Part shown: piece after piece, positions 25,705 through 38,362 of the stretch
Layout: every line of letters begins with the position of its first letter
Position numbering within the stretch: position 1 is the stretch's first letter
From: Nemophila menziesii
Taxonomy: Eukaryota > Streptophyta > Magnoliopsida > Boraginales > Hydrophyllaceae
NCBI GenBank assembly: GCA_029959085.1
Contig: JARWIR010000043.1
Location: 2,356,001-2,420,000, forward strand
DNA: 64,000 bases
Direction: 5' to 3'
Position numbers and translations under genes: made by a program
The notes under the pieces: generated by a model
What the model was told of the DNA's origin: nothing
What the model saw: only the letters and a program-made list of their open reading frames with translations
Databases searched by the model: none

Positions 25705-26170
25705 ATTTACCATTAGTCAACCACCCTTATCCTATAAGGACTTGCCACTTTACATTTAATGACAATAAAAAGAATATTATTAGTTCCAATTTTCTCATTT
25801 CTTCTGCTATATTTCATGAAATACAATTGAATCTATGCAATGGCTGTTTCTTCTGACTTTACCGTTTCGACTTCCTTTCTAATGGCTTACTAAAGGTTAG
25901 ACCTTTACATATATTTCTTTCTAATCTTCTAAAAAAATTCACAGATTCGAGTTGGGAAAATAGTTTGGATGCAAATAAAATTTTCTTTAGCTAAATCTAC
26001 CTAGTACTTAGGGACCGTGGATCGTTTCAACAACAGATCTAAGGTTTTCTGGTAAATTATAATGTATTCTCATGAAGAGTGTTTGAATATTAATAATTCA
26101 CATAAGGGAGGCGGTTACTCCTATGGAAAAGCCGCGGATGAAGAATAAATACACTGTTCTAGAACTGTCA
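25435..26170. other. Spacer with (TA)18 microsatellite
   Basis: Contains a (TA)18 run at 25665-25700. Otherwise no gene or repeat recognised up to the start of the LINE. Confidence 0.4.
25665..25700. repeat. (TA)18 microsatellite
   Basis: An uninterrupted TA dinucleotide run, directly visible. Confidence 0.95.
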
Positions 26171-29100
26171 CGGGTTTCGTGCCCCTCTGACAGCATCACA
26201 TCTGGGCGCGATGGTGGCACGTTTTAAACAGTCTTTGGTGATATTTTGTGAAACCATGTTGAGAGAGGTCGATTCCCAATACATAGTTAGGCGGCTTGGA
26301 TTTGGAAGAAAGTTTTTTGTCGATCCTACTGGAAGCGCTTTTCATTCAAGGGGTTTTATGATCTTATGGCACCCTTTTGTTTGTCTTTCTACCGTTTTTA
26401 GATGTTCTTTCTATGTTGTTTAAAATTAATGAACTGTCGTTTTGCTATTATCTTGTTTGCATTCATGCCCCTAACGACTTTAAAGAAAGAAAACAAGTAT
26501 GGGATGATATTTCTGATTGGAGTAAGGATATTAGTGAACCTTGGGCTATTTTGGGGGATTTTAATGAATCCTGAACATAAATGAGAATTGTAGTAATAAT
26601 CCAGCTGATATCAGTCATATTAACGAGTTCAAAAATTTCACATTTACCAATTCTCTATTAGATATTAACACTAATGGATGTTTTCACTTGGTCTAACAGG
26701 ATGGCCGGGGAAAACATGTCAAAATAAGAATAAATAGAGTTTTGTCCACCTATGATTGGATCAAACGGTTCCCGAGAGCACAAGTGTTCGTGCCACCGGC
26801 AATCGGTTCTAATCACTTTCCCCTTGTTCTTAATTTTGATGTTAATATGACACATCATGTTAAGCTATTAATTTGAAACCCACTGACTTGATAATGAGAA
26901 CTGTAGACCAACTATAAAGAAAGGATGGAACATTCTAGATATACAACCTATCAATAAAAAATTATTAGGAAAAGAGACAATATTATTAGTGAATTAAAAA
27001 AATGGAGTAAAAAAACTTTCAAGAATCATGAAATTGACATCAAAAGGTTAAGAGAAAGGCTAATAAAGATCAACAAGTAAATCCCCTCGAATGAATTAAT
27101 AGAAGAGGAACAAGAAATCAAAGAGAAAATTAAATATGAATATGCTTGTGGAGAAAAATATTGGGGTGACAAACGAGACAAAACTGGTTATTTTTTGGAT
27201 ATAAAAACACTAAATTCTTTCATATGACTACTATTCAGAGAAGGAAAATTAATAGAGTGGCTAGAATTAGAAATGAACAGGGAATTTGGGAAGAAGATGC
27301 GGTCGAAATTAAAGAATGTTTCAAAGGGTTTTATGAAAAACTGTTTACAAAAGAACCAACCAATGATAAAGTTATGGAAGAAGCTACCCAATGTATAATA
27401 CCTAGAGTTGATGATCTAATGAATAATGAACTTATTAAGGAAACTAATATGGAGGAGGTAGAAAGGGCAGTTTGGGAATTATCCACATCAAAAGCTCTAG
27501 GACCCGATGGATTAAATGGTAAATAGAGAATTCTGGGATATTATAAAGCAGGACGTTTTCAATTTGGTAAGTGATTTTTTCATCAATAATAATAGCTTGG
27601 AGGGTATAAATGATACTCTTATCACGCTTATTCCCAAAGGTGATACTCAAGAGGGTCTAGGGGACTTTAGACCCATCTCCTGTGTGTATTTCATTTACAA
27701 AACCATTCTTATGAATAAAATAGTATCTCAAACACAATTAGCTTTTATTAAAGGACGGGCTATACATGATAATATACTAATAGCACAAGAAAACTCTTTC
27801 TTTATGAGCAGGAAAAGGAAAAATAAAAAAACATATGGCAGCAATAAAAATTGATATGGCTAAAGCATACGATCAGGTTAGTTGGGATTTCCTACTTCTT
27901 GTCCTTGATATATTAGGTTTCTGCGAGAAATGTATCTGTTGGATCAGAAATTGTATTGCGTCTGTTTCTTTCAATTTAAATCTTAATGGAGAAAGACTCC
28001 CGAGTTTCCAACCACGTAGAGGTTTGAGACAAGGTGACCCTTTATCTTCCTTCCTTTTCTCTATCATGACAGAAGCACTTATAAGTAGTATGGAACATTA
28101 TACTAGTAATGATTACATGAAAGGTATACAGATTAATAGGAACTGTCAGGAAATCTCACATCTTTTATTTGCAGATGACTCTTTGTTTTTTATAACTATA
28201 GATGAAACTAACCTACAGAAATTTAATGAATGTCTGGATAGATATTGCAAAGGGTGGGGACAAAAAACTAATTTCAGTAAGTCAGCTATGATATTTAGTA
28301 AAGAGACCCCTCAGCAAGTCAAAGAAATGGTAAGTGCACAAGTTGGCATTAAAGAAACCAGCGACCTGGGAAATTACCTAGGGATTCCGTTATGTCACAA
28401 GAGATTGAAGTAGAATCACTAGAGTGGATAGCGAAGACACTATTTAAGTGTACGGAATGGTGGAAAGCAAAACTATTATCAGAATGAGGGAAAGAAGATC
28501 TCATTAAAGCCATACTACAAGCGATTCCTAATTATTATATGTCTATATCTTCTTTTCCTATTTCTTTTTGCAAAAAACTAATCTCAGTTATCTCTAACTT
28601 CTGGTGGAATTCAAGAGAACGGAATAGGATACACTGGATTGCATGGGAGAAGATTGCTATGGGGAAACTGATCGGAGGCTTAGGTTTCAAAGATTTGAAG
28701 AAAATGAACACATCTTTACTAGCAACACAAGCCTAGAGGATAATGGAAAATCCTGAAACATTGGCTTCAAAGTAATTAAAAGGGACCTATTATCCTAATA
28801 AGAATTTTTTACATATTAAATTAAGACAAAGTAGAACTTGGAGCTGGGCGAGCATAATGAAAGGAAGAGATTTCTTAAAAAAATATGGAATTTTTCAAAT
28901 CGGAAATGGTGAAGACGTTGACATATAGAAAGATAGATGGATTGATACGCATTGGAAACTAGAAAAACCAATAAACTGTGATATTAATAAGGTAACACAA
29001 CTCTTCTATCTCCACACGAATATATGGAATAAGGAAATCATTGATAATATATTTCCTGCCCTTATTATCTTTTCTATTGTTAGAATTCAGATATTATACA

Positions 29101-30325
29101 ATAATAACAAAGATAAGTTTATATGGCCATTTACTAAAGAAGGGACTTATAATACAAAAAGTGGGTATAAGAAATTAGTTGAGGAAATTGAAATAAATAG
29201 ACCTCAAAATACTGAAACTCGTGTAAGGTACAATTCTAAGATTTGAAATATCATATGGAGATCTAAGATACCAAAGAAAATTAGTTTGTTTGTGTGGAAA
29301 GTGTGCAATATTGCTATTCCTACAAAGAATAATTTATATAAGAGGAAATGCGCTGATACTAATAAATGTATATGGGGATGTTATGATATAGACTCAGTTG
29401 AACATTTACTATTATCATGCAGTATAAGCAAGCAGATTTGGGTCGCAACGTCTCTACAAATAAAGATTGAAGAAAACGACAACATATCGGCAACATATTG
29501 GATAATAAAAATTGTAGAAGAATTTACTAAAGAAGGCTGGGAAGAAAGAACGGTTGTAGATTATTTGATGATAAGTATGTGGTACATCTGAAAAGGAAAA
29601 ATGAAATATTTGCATGAATATGAAAGGATAGATGGTGATGGGGTCATCTTTTCTACGAATAAACTCATGAAAGAAGTTCATGGCATAGACTGGAAAAAAA
29701 TAAACAACCTCTCAAGTAAAAAACAAAATAAAATACAACAATCAAGGGGTGAACCTAACTATGAGGACGCAGATATCATAGTCAGTTGTGACGCGTCATT
29801 TAAAGTTAAATATGAACCTACGGGTATCGGGGTGCGGACAATAAACAAAAATACGGGAACGTCTCAAGACATAACGATGGATGTTATGTGTGATACATCA
29901 TTAGAAGGAGAAGAAAATGCCATTCTCAAAGCAGTTCAAGAATGTGAAGGCTACCCAAATAAGAGGAAAATGGTACTTTCAGATAACCTTGAATGTATTC
30001 ATGGTATTAGGCGGGTGTCAGTGGCGAGTTGGAAGATCCAACATATTATTAGGAAGATCATTCAAAAGGCGTCTGAATTACAACCTATTGAGTTTCACTT
30101 CATCAATAGGAAATTCAACTGTCCAGCGGATAAACTTGCAAAAAATGCTAGGCACAAAGCTATGGAGGATCTCAGATCATCCACAACAGTTGATCGACTT
30201 TCTACTCTTTTTTCTAGATTAGGAATAGGTTAATTAGTTTCATTTCCATTTCTTTTGTGTTTTGGTTTGCTTTTGTTTCTTGGTGCCTAGGCACCTTTTC
30301 AAGTCCAAAAAATATATATTCTTAT
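26171..30325 (+). pseudogene. Near full-length ORF2 of a LINE, broken by stops
   Basis: Plus-strand order matches plant L1-type ORF2. Endonuclease (26211-26590) has RLGFGRKFFVDPTGSA and AILGDFNES. The linker with WEEDAVEIKECFKGFYEKLF and the RT entry ALGPDGLNG (27224-27526) follow, then the RT palm with KIDMAKAYDQVSWDFL and the catalytic FADDSLFF (27835-28413). The zinc-binding part has IPKKISLFVWKVC...WGC....H-LLSC (29260-29590), and RVT_3 RNase H has SCDASFK...EGEENAILKAVQ...LSDN (29601-30233). The 3' end is near 30325. At least seven stops or frame changes break the frame, and the endonuclease lacks its N-terminal start. It is a different LINE family from the 3-kb one and resembles the 19-23 kb one in layout. 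Confidence 0.88.
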
Positions 30326-31419
30326 TTATCTAAAGTTCAACTAAAAGGTGGTAAATTGTACATGCATGTTCCGCTAACAGCTTATGTACACTACATTTCG
30401 AAATGATTATCTGTTTATTCACTTTAAAAAGAGTGGACTAGCATCCATTTTGACTACAACCCTAAAACTCACATGCTCATAAAATCACGGTTGCATCAAA
30501 TTCATTATCGTGTTACTAACCACATTACATTAACTTAAATAAAAGATGCACCTCATATTTCCTTAAGTACAAAGAAACATCCCACTACAAACACAATCTT
30601 TTCATGCACAATGAAAAATATTAACCCCTTCCTCATGTCCTTTGTCCAGATATACTTTTTCAATCGATCTAGGGCATGGCATATCTTTATATGATCTAAG
30701 TTAGTTTGATGCTCCTTGTGGTATAGTACAATGTATAGAATGAGCTTTGCAAAGTCGCTATTTCTCTTGTCATTCAATAGTGCATTGACCACCTTGGTAA
30801 TCCGCGTTTTTAGTTGTTTCTGACTTACGCTATTGTGATTACCAAACTGTCTGGTACACTACTTACTTCTCTCCCGCAATATAATATCCCTTTATCAACT
30901 AGATATATCGAGAATCACCTTCATTTCACTAGTAACCAGTTTCAAAACCTTACCATCAATACAATAACCCTGAACCTCTGAATCGTAACACTGAATAATT
31001 GATTCAGTAATGATATTATAATTTCTAGATTCTAGTCCTTTAATCACGCTACTCAAATAACTCCATAAGCATATGGTTGAACGGTTCCATGTATCGTTTC
31101 TCAACGTGTTTATTGCGTAATCCTCTCAGATTCATCACGTGGAACACATCATCTATCGTTGATAGGTACGACATATAAAACTACCACATAATTCAACTAA
31201 AATAAGATAATCAACTGAAAACTAATGTTCAATTTGGTAGGGATAAAATGTCGACTAACACTCAGATCAAGTAAAATAACAACTCGTGACGAGCTAGCCT
31301 TGCAGAACCTCGAGGATCCCAAAGAATAGTGAGGAATAAGAAGCATCTGCATGGTATTTTGTATAGGAAAGTTGATCGCTGCCACTGCCATGCTGACTTT
31401 CAATTGACTTTATCTAGAT
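30326..31419. other. Unassigned spacer
   Basis: No supported gene; two short minus-strand frames have no recognisable motif. The last 200 bp may be the degraded 5' end of the following Copia gag, but this is not clear. Confidence 0.3.
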
Positions 31420-34226
31420 CGACTTAAAAGGATCTTAAGGCTTTATTATAAATCCAATTTCATCTCTGAAATCATATATTACAAGACATTTGACAGAGAA
31501 AACATCTACTGCTTTATGGTTGAATTTAGAGAAATTATGCATGACAAAAAGATATTAACAATAAGTTAGCTCTCAAGCAACGACTTTGTTCCCATCGTTT
31601 GATCAAAGGTACGTCTTTAGAAGATCATATACACGTTTTTTAAGAAATTGTGTCTAATTTAGAATTTGTAGAAGTCAAGTATGAAGATGAAGATCTGGCG
31701 TTAATTTTATTGTGTTCGTATTGGAATTTTAGAGATACAATATTATACAGACATTAAACCTTATATGTGGATGAATTATATGAAGCCTTATACTCTAAAG
31801 AAAGTATGAAACACTTGCTAGGTGCAATCGAGACCCACGTAGAAGGCTTGTTTGTACGAGTAAAATCGCATGAGTGGAGATTTGGAGGTAATGAATGGAA
31901 GACGAATAAATTTTGCAACTATTGCAAGAAAAAATGACATATAATTTTTGAATGGTGAATATTGCAGAACAAGTACAAGAATTCTACTCCAAATCATAAT
32001 CGTTATCAAGAAAAATTCGGTAAAATTGGCGTCGTTGATGTCTTCATATTTGTGATATATTAAACTATACTTGAGACATCATTTTAAGGGTATTTAGTAA
32101 TTAATTTCAGGATTTTCCTCCATTTTTTCATACTTTACACTTTCTTGTCTAGTTTTCGGTGTTTTGCTATTGTGTGAGCTTTTACGCGTAATTTGTGTGT
32201 TATTTGTGTAGCACTTATGTATATGGAAGCTAATACACCTTTGGTAACTAATTTAAAGTGAAAAAGTAAAGGAAATTCCTTAGTCAAAGTAAAAAAGGAA
32301 GAGTTTTGGATATATTTGGAAAGTAAAGAAGTTGCCAAAACTGCACATACGTCCACTAATTGAATTGTTGCAGAATTTTGGTCAGGAATTAGGAAGAGCC
32401 TTTTATGTGAGCAAAAATATCTTTCAATTGCAGTTGTTTCCATATAAAGAACATTAAATTCTGATTACATAACGAAGGAGATATGCCCAAATCAATATCT
32501 GCAAATGTTTATCCTGCCCTACAAGTTAGGAATACGAATTTTGGTAAGACTAGGACTACTTAACTTGGGGATTACTCCATAATTTCGACCAAGGGCCTAT
32601 ACATCCATTCCTAGCTTAGAGAAATCATCCTTTGTCAGTCCTTAATCATCAAAAGACCAAGAGGAAGCTTACATCGAGAGAAGAGAAGACAAAAAGGAGT
32701 TGGATACTACTCATGCCATTCCAACCCTTTGCCTTTGTAATTTATTTTCTTTCTTTCTCTAGTATGAACTAATTCTATTTATCTTGATTAGCATAAGGGT
32801 ATAAACCCTAAACTTGTTTTATATCTGTTTTAATTTGGGATGTCCGTTTACATTTAATTGAAATTAGTTGTGTTGTCTCTGTTTTTATGTGCTTTCATGT
32901 ATTGTATGTAGTTCTTGCGGTGGCCAACGTATAGGATTACCATAATAGTAGTTAGGTGGTCACCTGGAAGGGGTATATAATTATTGAAACTCCACATAAA
33001 CGTCTAGTGTGCGGTAGTGATCCTGACGGGCTTGCGTAACTAGATAGTCACTAGGGTTTGAGATTAGCCACCTATCATTGCGCAAGATCCCCTATTAATT
33101 GTTAGGTCGCCACCTAAATCCACCCAGAAAAGGGTTAGGAGTAATATAGATTCCTGGCTATTGCATATCACGTAATTCTCCCTTATATACTTAGGTCATA
33201 ACACAAGGCTAGTGGGGATTACTTGCTATATCTCAAGCTAAACTCTCATACTACTTCTTTCTCTTCTATATATTCTCCTGTCTTTAATTTACTTAGTTAG
33301 TTGTTTAGAGTCACAAATCCAAACAAATATTTTAGAGTCTTTTAGCGTATTATTATTCTAACTTTTTTTATTTGCACTTTATATTTGCATTAGTTCCTAG
33401 CTAACTTTCGTAGTCTTTGTGAACGAATTATATTTATCAACTAAAAAACTTGCATACGATCTGTGATACTTGCAGTGAGTAACGTGATTGGTAGGGTGAT
33501 AGTTCGTATCTTTATTTATCATTATTTTATCTCACCTTACCAGCCACCATTCGTACATAATGATAGTGATAAAGAACTGTTAGTTGTGTGTGATGGTGAA
33601 CTTAACTCAGCAAAAAAAAATGACATATGGATTATGGCTGGACTTTTTATATGTGTCTGAACTGAGATTTTTTTTCTTCATATGAAATAGTATCAAAATA
33701 TGTTGTTTTAATGGTATATAATGCCTCCTGCAAAATTACTGGCATTGGTACAATCAAAATTAAGATGTTTGATGGGGTTGTTAGAACCCTTAGTAATGTA
33801 AGAAATAGTCCAGAGTTCAAGAGAAGTTTTATCTCTTTGAGTAGTTTGGACTTAAAAGGGTACACATACACTGGAGAATGAGGAGTTCTAAAGATTTGCA
33901 AAGGAATCGTGTTGTAATAAAAGGTTAAAAAAGAACAATAAAATTATATATTTTGCAGGGTTACACGATTAACGGTGATGCGGCTATTGCCTCAACTTTA
34001 TTTTTCCAAAGAAGATATGACTAATATTTGGCATATGTGTCTAGGGCATATGAGCAAAAATGGTATGGTTGAACTAAATAGAAGAGGACTCTTCAATGGA
34101 CAAAGTCTGGGTATACTACAACCTTGTGAACAATGGATCTTTGGAAACCACAAAGGAGTTCGATTCGAGAAAGATATTCACACCACGATAGGAAAACATG
34201 AGAAAGTTATATATAATTTGTAAAAC
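31420..34226 (+). pseudogene. Ty1/Copia gag-pol remnant split by a solo LTR
   Basis: Plus strand. The gag part (about 31470-32035) has TALWLNLEKLCMTK, LALKQRLCSHRL, GTSLEDHIHVF, VEDEDLALILLCS-like text, and a degraded zinc knuckle (CNYCKKK). After the solo LTR, the text resumes at about 33555 with NDSDKELLVVCDGE, the start of the protease. It continues with IKMFDGVVRTLSNV, ISLSSLDLKGYTYTGE, and the GAG-pre-integrase domain (IWHMCLGHMSKNGMVELNRRGLF, 33975-34223). Integrase catalytic core, RT and RNase H are absent. Many stops and frameshifts show it is old. It is not of the same lineage as the Sirevirus-type element at 42-49 kb. Confidence 0.8.
32036..33549 (+). repeat. Solo LTR of an Athila-like Gypsy family, inside the Copia remnant
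   Basis: It starts TGATGTCTTCATATTTGTGA and ends near CAGCCACCA (33549). The flanks are GTCGT (32031-32035) and TTCGT (33550-33554), a 5-bp TSD with one change. Overall layout and the length of 1514 bp match the solo LTR at 57934-59447; both share the starting TGATGTCT, a GAGACATCA(T/G)TTTA word about 50 bp in, a TAGTATGAA(C/T)TAATTC core, and a CTTGCATACG-TC word near the end. The Copia coding text is interrupted exactly here. A solo LTR is what remains after recombination between the two LTRs of a full element. Confidence 0.82.
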
Positions 34227-36335
34227 CATAAATTTCAGATTTAATAACAAAAAATATGAATATGCAGTGGTCGTTGTCATTTGATATCCGTTCGCATAAA
34301 TGTATTCAAGATTACTAATAAATAAAAGAAGGTCGTAGGTGTTCATCCTTATAACCTTATTATTTTTTTAGTTTGTGTAATTTGTAGGTCGCTTGGCAGG
34401 TCCAATTTGTAAAAAAATGGACGTGGGTCTGGACCTATCACAAGTTTATTTAAAAAAAATGGTAACGCGTGTTTGTAGGTCGGTACTTTCGGAAACCTAA
34501 AAGAATCTCTTTTCAAATCAAGGGTATAAAAGTTCAAAACCAAATCAAAATTTAAAAACTAAGACTTGTATAAAATTATTTTTTAATTAGACTTTAAAAT
34601 ATAAAAAAAAAAAAAAATTGGCCTTATTTAGTATTTTTCTCGTAGTATTAACCTTTTACAATTTTTCGCCTCTTATTTTTTTCAACATGATTCGTGTCGA
34701 CAAGGACTAGTACAACATGGACATGCAACCATGGGTGGCTTTTCGGGACACTCTGTATCTTATCTGACCTTTGGCGTTATATCACAGTCATTTGTAGTTG
34801 GCATCGCCATTATAAACCACCAATTTATTTCCAATTTTTATATCTAATATAAACCACCAATCTCTTGAACTTGAGTGACATTTTTCTCCATATCGACATA
34901 TATATTCTTAATAGATAGTCAATAGTGATCGCGGATAGTGATTGCATGGCCGTTCTGGGCATAGGAAACCATTGTTTCGAATTCTCAAAATTTTAAATGT
35001 TTATATGATGGTATAAATTTAAATTTAATAAGATCGATAGATAGTCTAGTATTTTTAAATTACTTTGTAAAGATTAAAAGATTTTGAGATCGAATTTTAT
35101 TGAATTTTAGTTATGTAACAAAAATCATAAGTATTTTTAATGATAAAATATATATTTCTTTATTAGAGTCGTAAGGTTCAAATCTTATTTTAAAATTCGA
35201 CAATAAAGACTATTCACCATTCATATTGAGGTATATTGACTTTAAATCTGTGTTTATATTTAAGGTGAATAACTTATGAGGTCTTGAAGACCATATTTGT
35301 GGCCATTACTCAATAGAGAGTGTGTGGTCTATTTTTCTTTAAAAAAGTTTCTAAAATCTTTACAAATCAAAATTTTTGAATTCGAAACTCTTTTTCCAAT
35401 TTTAAAAATTTCCTGATAGGAACATGAATGGAAAAATCTATTTAGAATCGGAAAATTTCTGAATGACCTTTTTTTCTGATTTGTTTTGTCAGATTGCCAT
35501 CCTTAATTCAAACAAATTCAAATATGTATTGTATCATACAAGTTAGGACTGATCATTGACTGGCTCAACCCAAAGTGATATCTAAACCCGTGATTAAATC
35601 TTACCCGATAGAGGTTAAATTAATAATGGCCTAAAACTAACACCTTACCTACCATTGTTGTTATTGGACCCATCCAGTATAATCGCGTGTTAAGATTTTT
35701 ACAAAAAAAATATGTGTTGAACCCAACCAACCCGAACACTGCAACTCATATATATATATATATATATAATGGTAACTCAATCCTGTTAAAAATTCGAACA
35801 GACTTTTCACCTTTCACATTGAGGACTACTGACTTACGTGTTTATATTTAAGGTGAATAACCTATGAGGTCTTGGAGACCATATTTGTGGTCAATACTCA
35901 ATAGAGAATGTTTGTTCTATTTTTCTTTAAAAAATTTGTCAAATCTTATGGTACAAAAATACCCTTGAAGTATTTAAAGGGGCAACATATCATTTCCAGC
36001 CTTCACTTCTACTTTCACTTTCCCGCTTACACCCTTCTTTCTCTCTCCTATAAGATGAACTCTGGAACTCAACAAACTTTTCTCTCATATATTTCCTCTG
36101 GCTACTCTCATGACAGAAAAATAGTGGCAAAAAACTGCCATTCTCGGTGGCAAATCAGAGCTTCGTGTTTAAAGATTCATGTTTGAAGGTCTCATGGTTT
36201 CATAGGCATATTTATGGTAGATCAGAGTTTTATGGTTTATTATCCACTACCGATTTGTTATGTTTTGTTCGAGGGCGAGTTCCTAATACAACAAAGAAGA
36301 AGATTTGTGATTTTGCTAGAGAATACTCAATGAGT
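34227..36335. other. Unassigned AT-rich region with a spaced direct repeat
   Basis: No gene recognised. Two ~160-bp copies (about 35191-35360 and 35790-35946) share phrases such as TTTATATTTAAGGTGAATAAC and ACCATATTTGTGG in the same order and strand. A TA run lies at about 35749-35769 just before the second copy. Confidence 0.45.
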
Positions 36336-36930
36336 TTATGTTAATACTTAGTCATTTTGCTTTACTACTCAGTGATTTTGCGTTAATACTTATTAATCAA
36401 TTGTAACACTTGTGATTCTGCAATACTTAGTGATTATTATGTTAATACTCAATAATTTTGCGTTAATACTCAGTGATTTTGTGTAAATATTTATTAATTA
36501 ATTAATTACTCGTCAAAATCACTAATTACTCAGAAAAAACATGGTAGGACTAATTAACCATATATAGTAATTCACTGAGTATTCATTAGATTTTATGAAT
36601 ATACTCAACAAAATCATTGATTACTCATCAATATCACTGAGTATTTGACAAAAAATGTCACAAAGTACTCAACCAAATCAGTATGCCTAACAAGTTAATA
36701 AGTATGCCCAACAAATTCACTGAGTACTCGTAACAAAATACTAAGTAATATTTAAAAATTCAAATCACTAAGTATTAACGCAAAATAATTGAGTATTAAC
36801 TTAAAAATCACTGAGTATAATAACAATCATAGAAGTTACACTTAATTAATGAGTATTACACAAAATTATTGAGTAATAAATGCAAAATCACTGAGTATTC
36901 CACGAAAGCTACTGAGTATCAACACAAAAA
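36336..36930. repeat. Large imperfect AT-rich inverted repeat (TACTCAGTGATTTT words)
   Basis: The left arm (about 36336-36510) repeats words like AATACTCAGTGATTTTGCGTT. The right arm (about 36735-36930) carries their reverse complements, such as AACGCAAAATAATTGAGTATT. One 22-bp block (ATACTCAATAATTTTGCGTTAA) matches between arms in the correct inverted order. The arms are about 175-195 bp, with a loop of about 220 bp that itself has both orientations of the word. No coding capacity. It could be a foldback-type MITE or simply an inverted array; no TSD was identified. Confidence 0.65.
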
Positions 36931-38033
36931 TGAAACTTCTAGCTCGATCTTCCATGGCTGGAAATCAACAATGCCCAAAACACTCATCTACTACTCCTCA
37001 AACGGTTCGTTGCTTTACTGCTGCCATGGAACCAGGTTTGAGCTTTAAACAAATCGGAGCTGATCTCGAACAAAGAAGAGAAAAGTGGATCAGATCTCGA
37101 ACTTCAAAGTAGCTTCAAAGCTTCAACCATGGTAGCTTCGAACTGCCGCCTATTTTTTACCATGGAACCCTGTACCTGCCGCCGCGAAACACCACCCCTT
37201 TGTTAGAAATCTCCATGGTTGTGAGATCTAAGGTTTTTAGGCGAGTGAAGGAGATTTGTTAGAAATCTCCATGGCTGTAGTCGTGAAGCTCACAGGAATG
37301 TAATTTAGGGTTTATGGGTATGATGATTATTTAGTATATATACAGGGTAAAAAATATTTAAGAGTGTAATGGATAGTGAGAAAATACGTTTATAGTGTAA
37401 AATCTTATTCATGATCCTTAGTAAAAAGAACGAATTAAATAAGGATACTTGGATCTTGTTTAGGAGTTTTCAGAAGCCATTGGATAAACATCTCTTATAT
37501 ATAATACTTTTAACTCTTCTCTTGATTTTTCAATAATGTACATGCTCGCCTTACCAAACAAAAGAAACCAACCATCCATTCTAAATTTCCTTGCTAATAA
37601 AGATTTAGAGATGGTCTTAAAATCATCCCTATCAAAAGTATATAATATAATGATATATATTAATTTAGTGATTATTTTGTTAGCATAACTTGTTTAATTA
37701 GAGTTTGACCGGGCTAACTTGAGTTAAGTCGATATAACTTGATGCTAAAAAAATTGTAACTATACCATAAGGTTAATTTTTGAAAAATCACAGTCCGAAA
37801 TTCTTACTTTAAGGTTGGATATTCCTTCAATCCGAAGTGAACTCGATCCCCTAATGAAAACTAGGTTATTAACCCCTTAACCGATAAGTTAGGTTTTTGT
37901 AATAAAAAGATTATTCATATTCTTTTATGAAAACGATATTATTTGGATGGAAGAATTTTTCTATTTGGATAAATTTAATATTTATCCAATTGTGGGGTAT
38001 GTCACTAATCTTCTAAATGGCTTTTCCACTTGC
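36931..38033. other. Spacer upstream of the small gene
   Basis: Contains a 60-codon open frame (36930-37112) without recognisable features, and the phrase TTAGAAATCTCCATGG-TGT twice (37203, 37259). The promoter of the 38.1-kb gene probably occupies the last few hundred bases. Confidence 0.3.
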
Positions 38034-38040
38034 TATAAAA
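38034..38040 (+). promoter_or_regulatory. TATA box of the 38.1-kb small gene
   Basis: TATAAAA lies 62 bases before the ATG at 38096, with a CCAAT at about 37987. Position and sequence are typical of a plant core promoter with a 5' UTR of about 30 bases. Confidence 0.6.
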
Positions 38041-38095
38041 ATAGCCTCTTCACTCATATCCAAAGAAAACTTCAATATCAATAAATATAAACAAA

Positions 38096-38362
38096 ATGAA
38101 GCCAAACCACTCCTCTAGTGAAAGCTCATTAATCCATGAATCAAAGAGAAGCGTCGGGGAGAAGCTGAAGGAAGTACGTCATGAGTCCGCTGCCGCGAGT
38201 ATGGTAGTGGCAAGAAATCAACACTTAAGGAAGGGGCGTAATGGTAGTGGTCATGGTGGGGTGTATATTTCAAAGGAGATTGAAAGAAAAAACAAGCAGC
38301 GATCTGCCATTGAAGACTCTATAAGGACTATTATGTTCATGAGATCTTGGAGCCACACGTAG
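38096..38362 (+). CDS. Small plant protein of unknown function, 88 residues
   Basis: A single-exon frame from ATG (context ACAAAATGAAG) to TAG, preceded by a TATA box 62 bases upstream and followed by A/T-rich DNA. The product is basic and hydrophilic. It has a Ser-rich start, a middle with SVGEKLKEVRHESAAASMV, a Gly-rich patch (GRNGSGHGG, about residues 47-55), and an ending IEDSIRTIMFMRSWSHT. There is no signal peptide or membrane segment. The C-terminal pattern (short acidic helix, then RT-MF--SW) loosely recalls small wound-induced plant proteins (DUF3774), but I would not assign it. The promoter context and peptide character make a real gene likely; the function is unknown. Confidence 0.6.
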   Translation: MKPNHSSSESSLIHESKRSVGEKLKEVRHESAAASMVVARNQHLRKGRNGSGHGGVYISKEIERKNKQRSAIEDSIRTIMFMRSWSHT

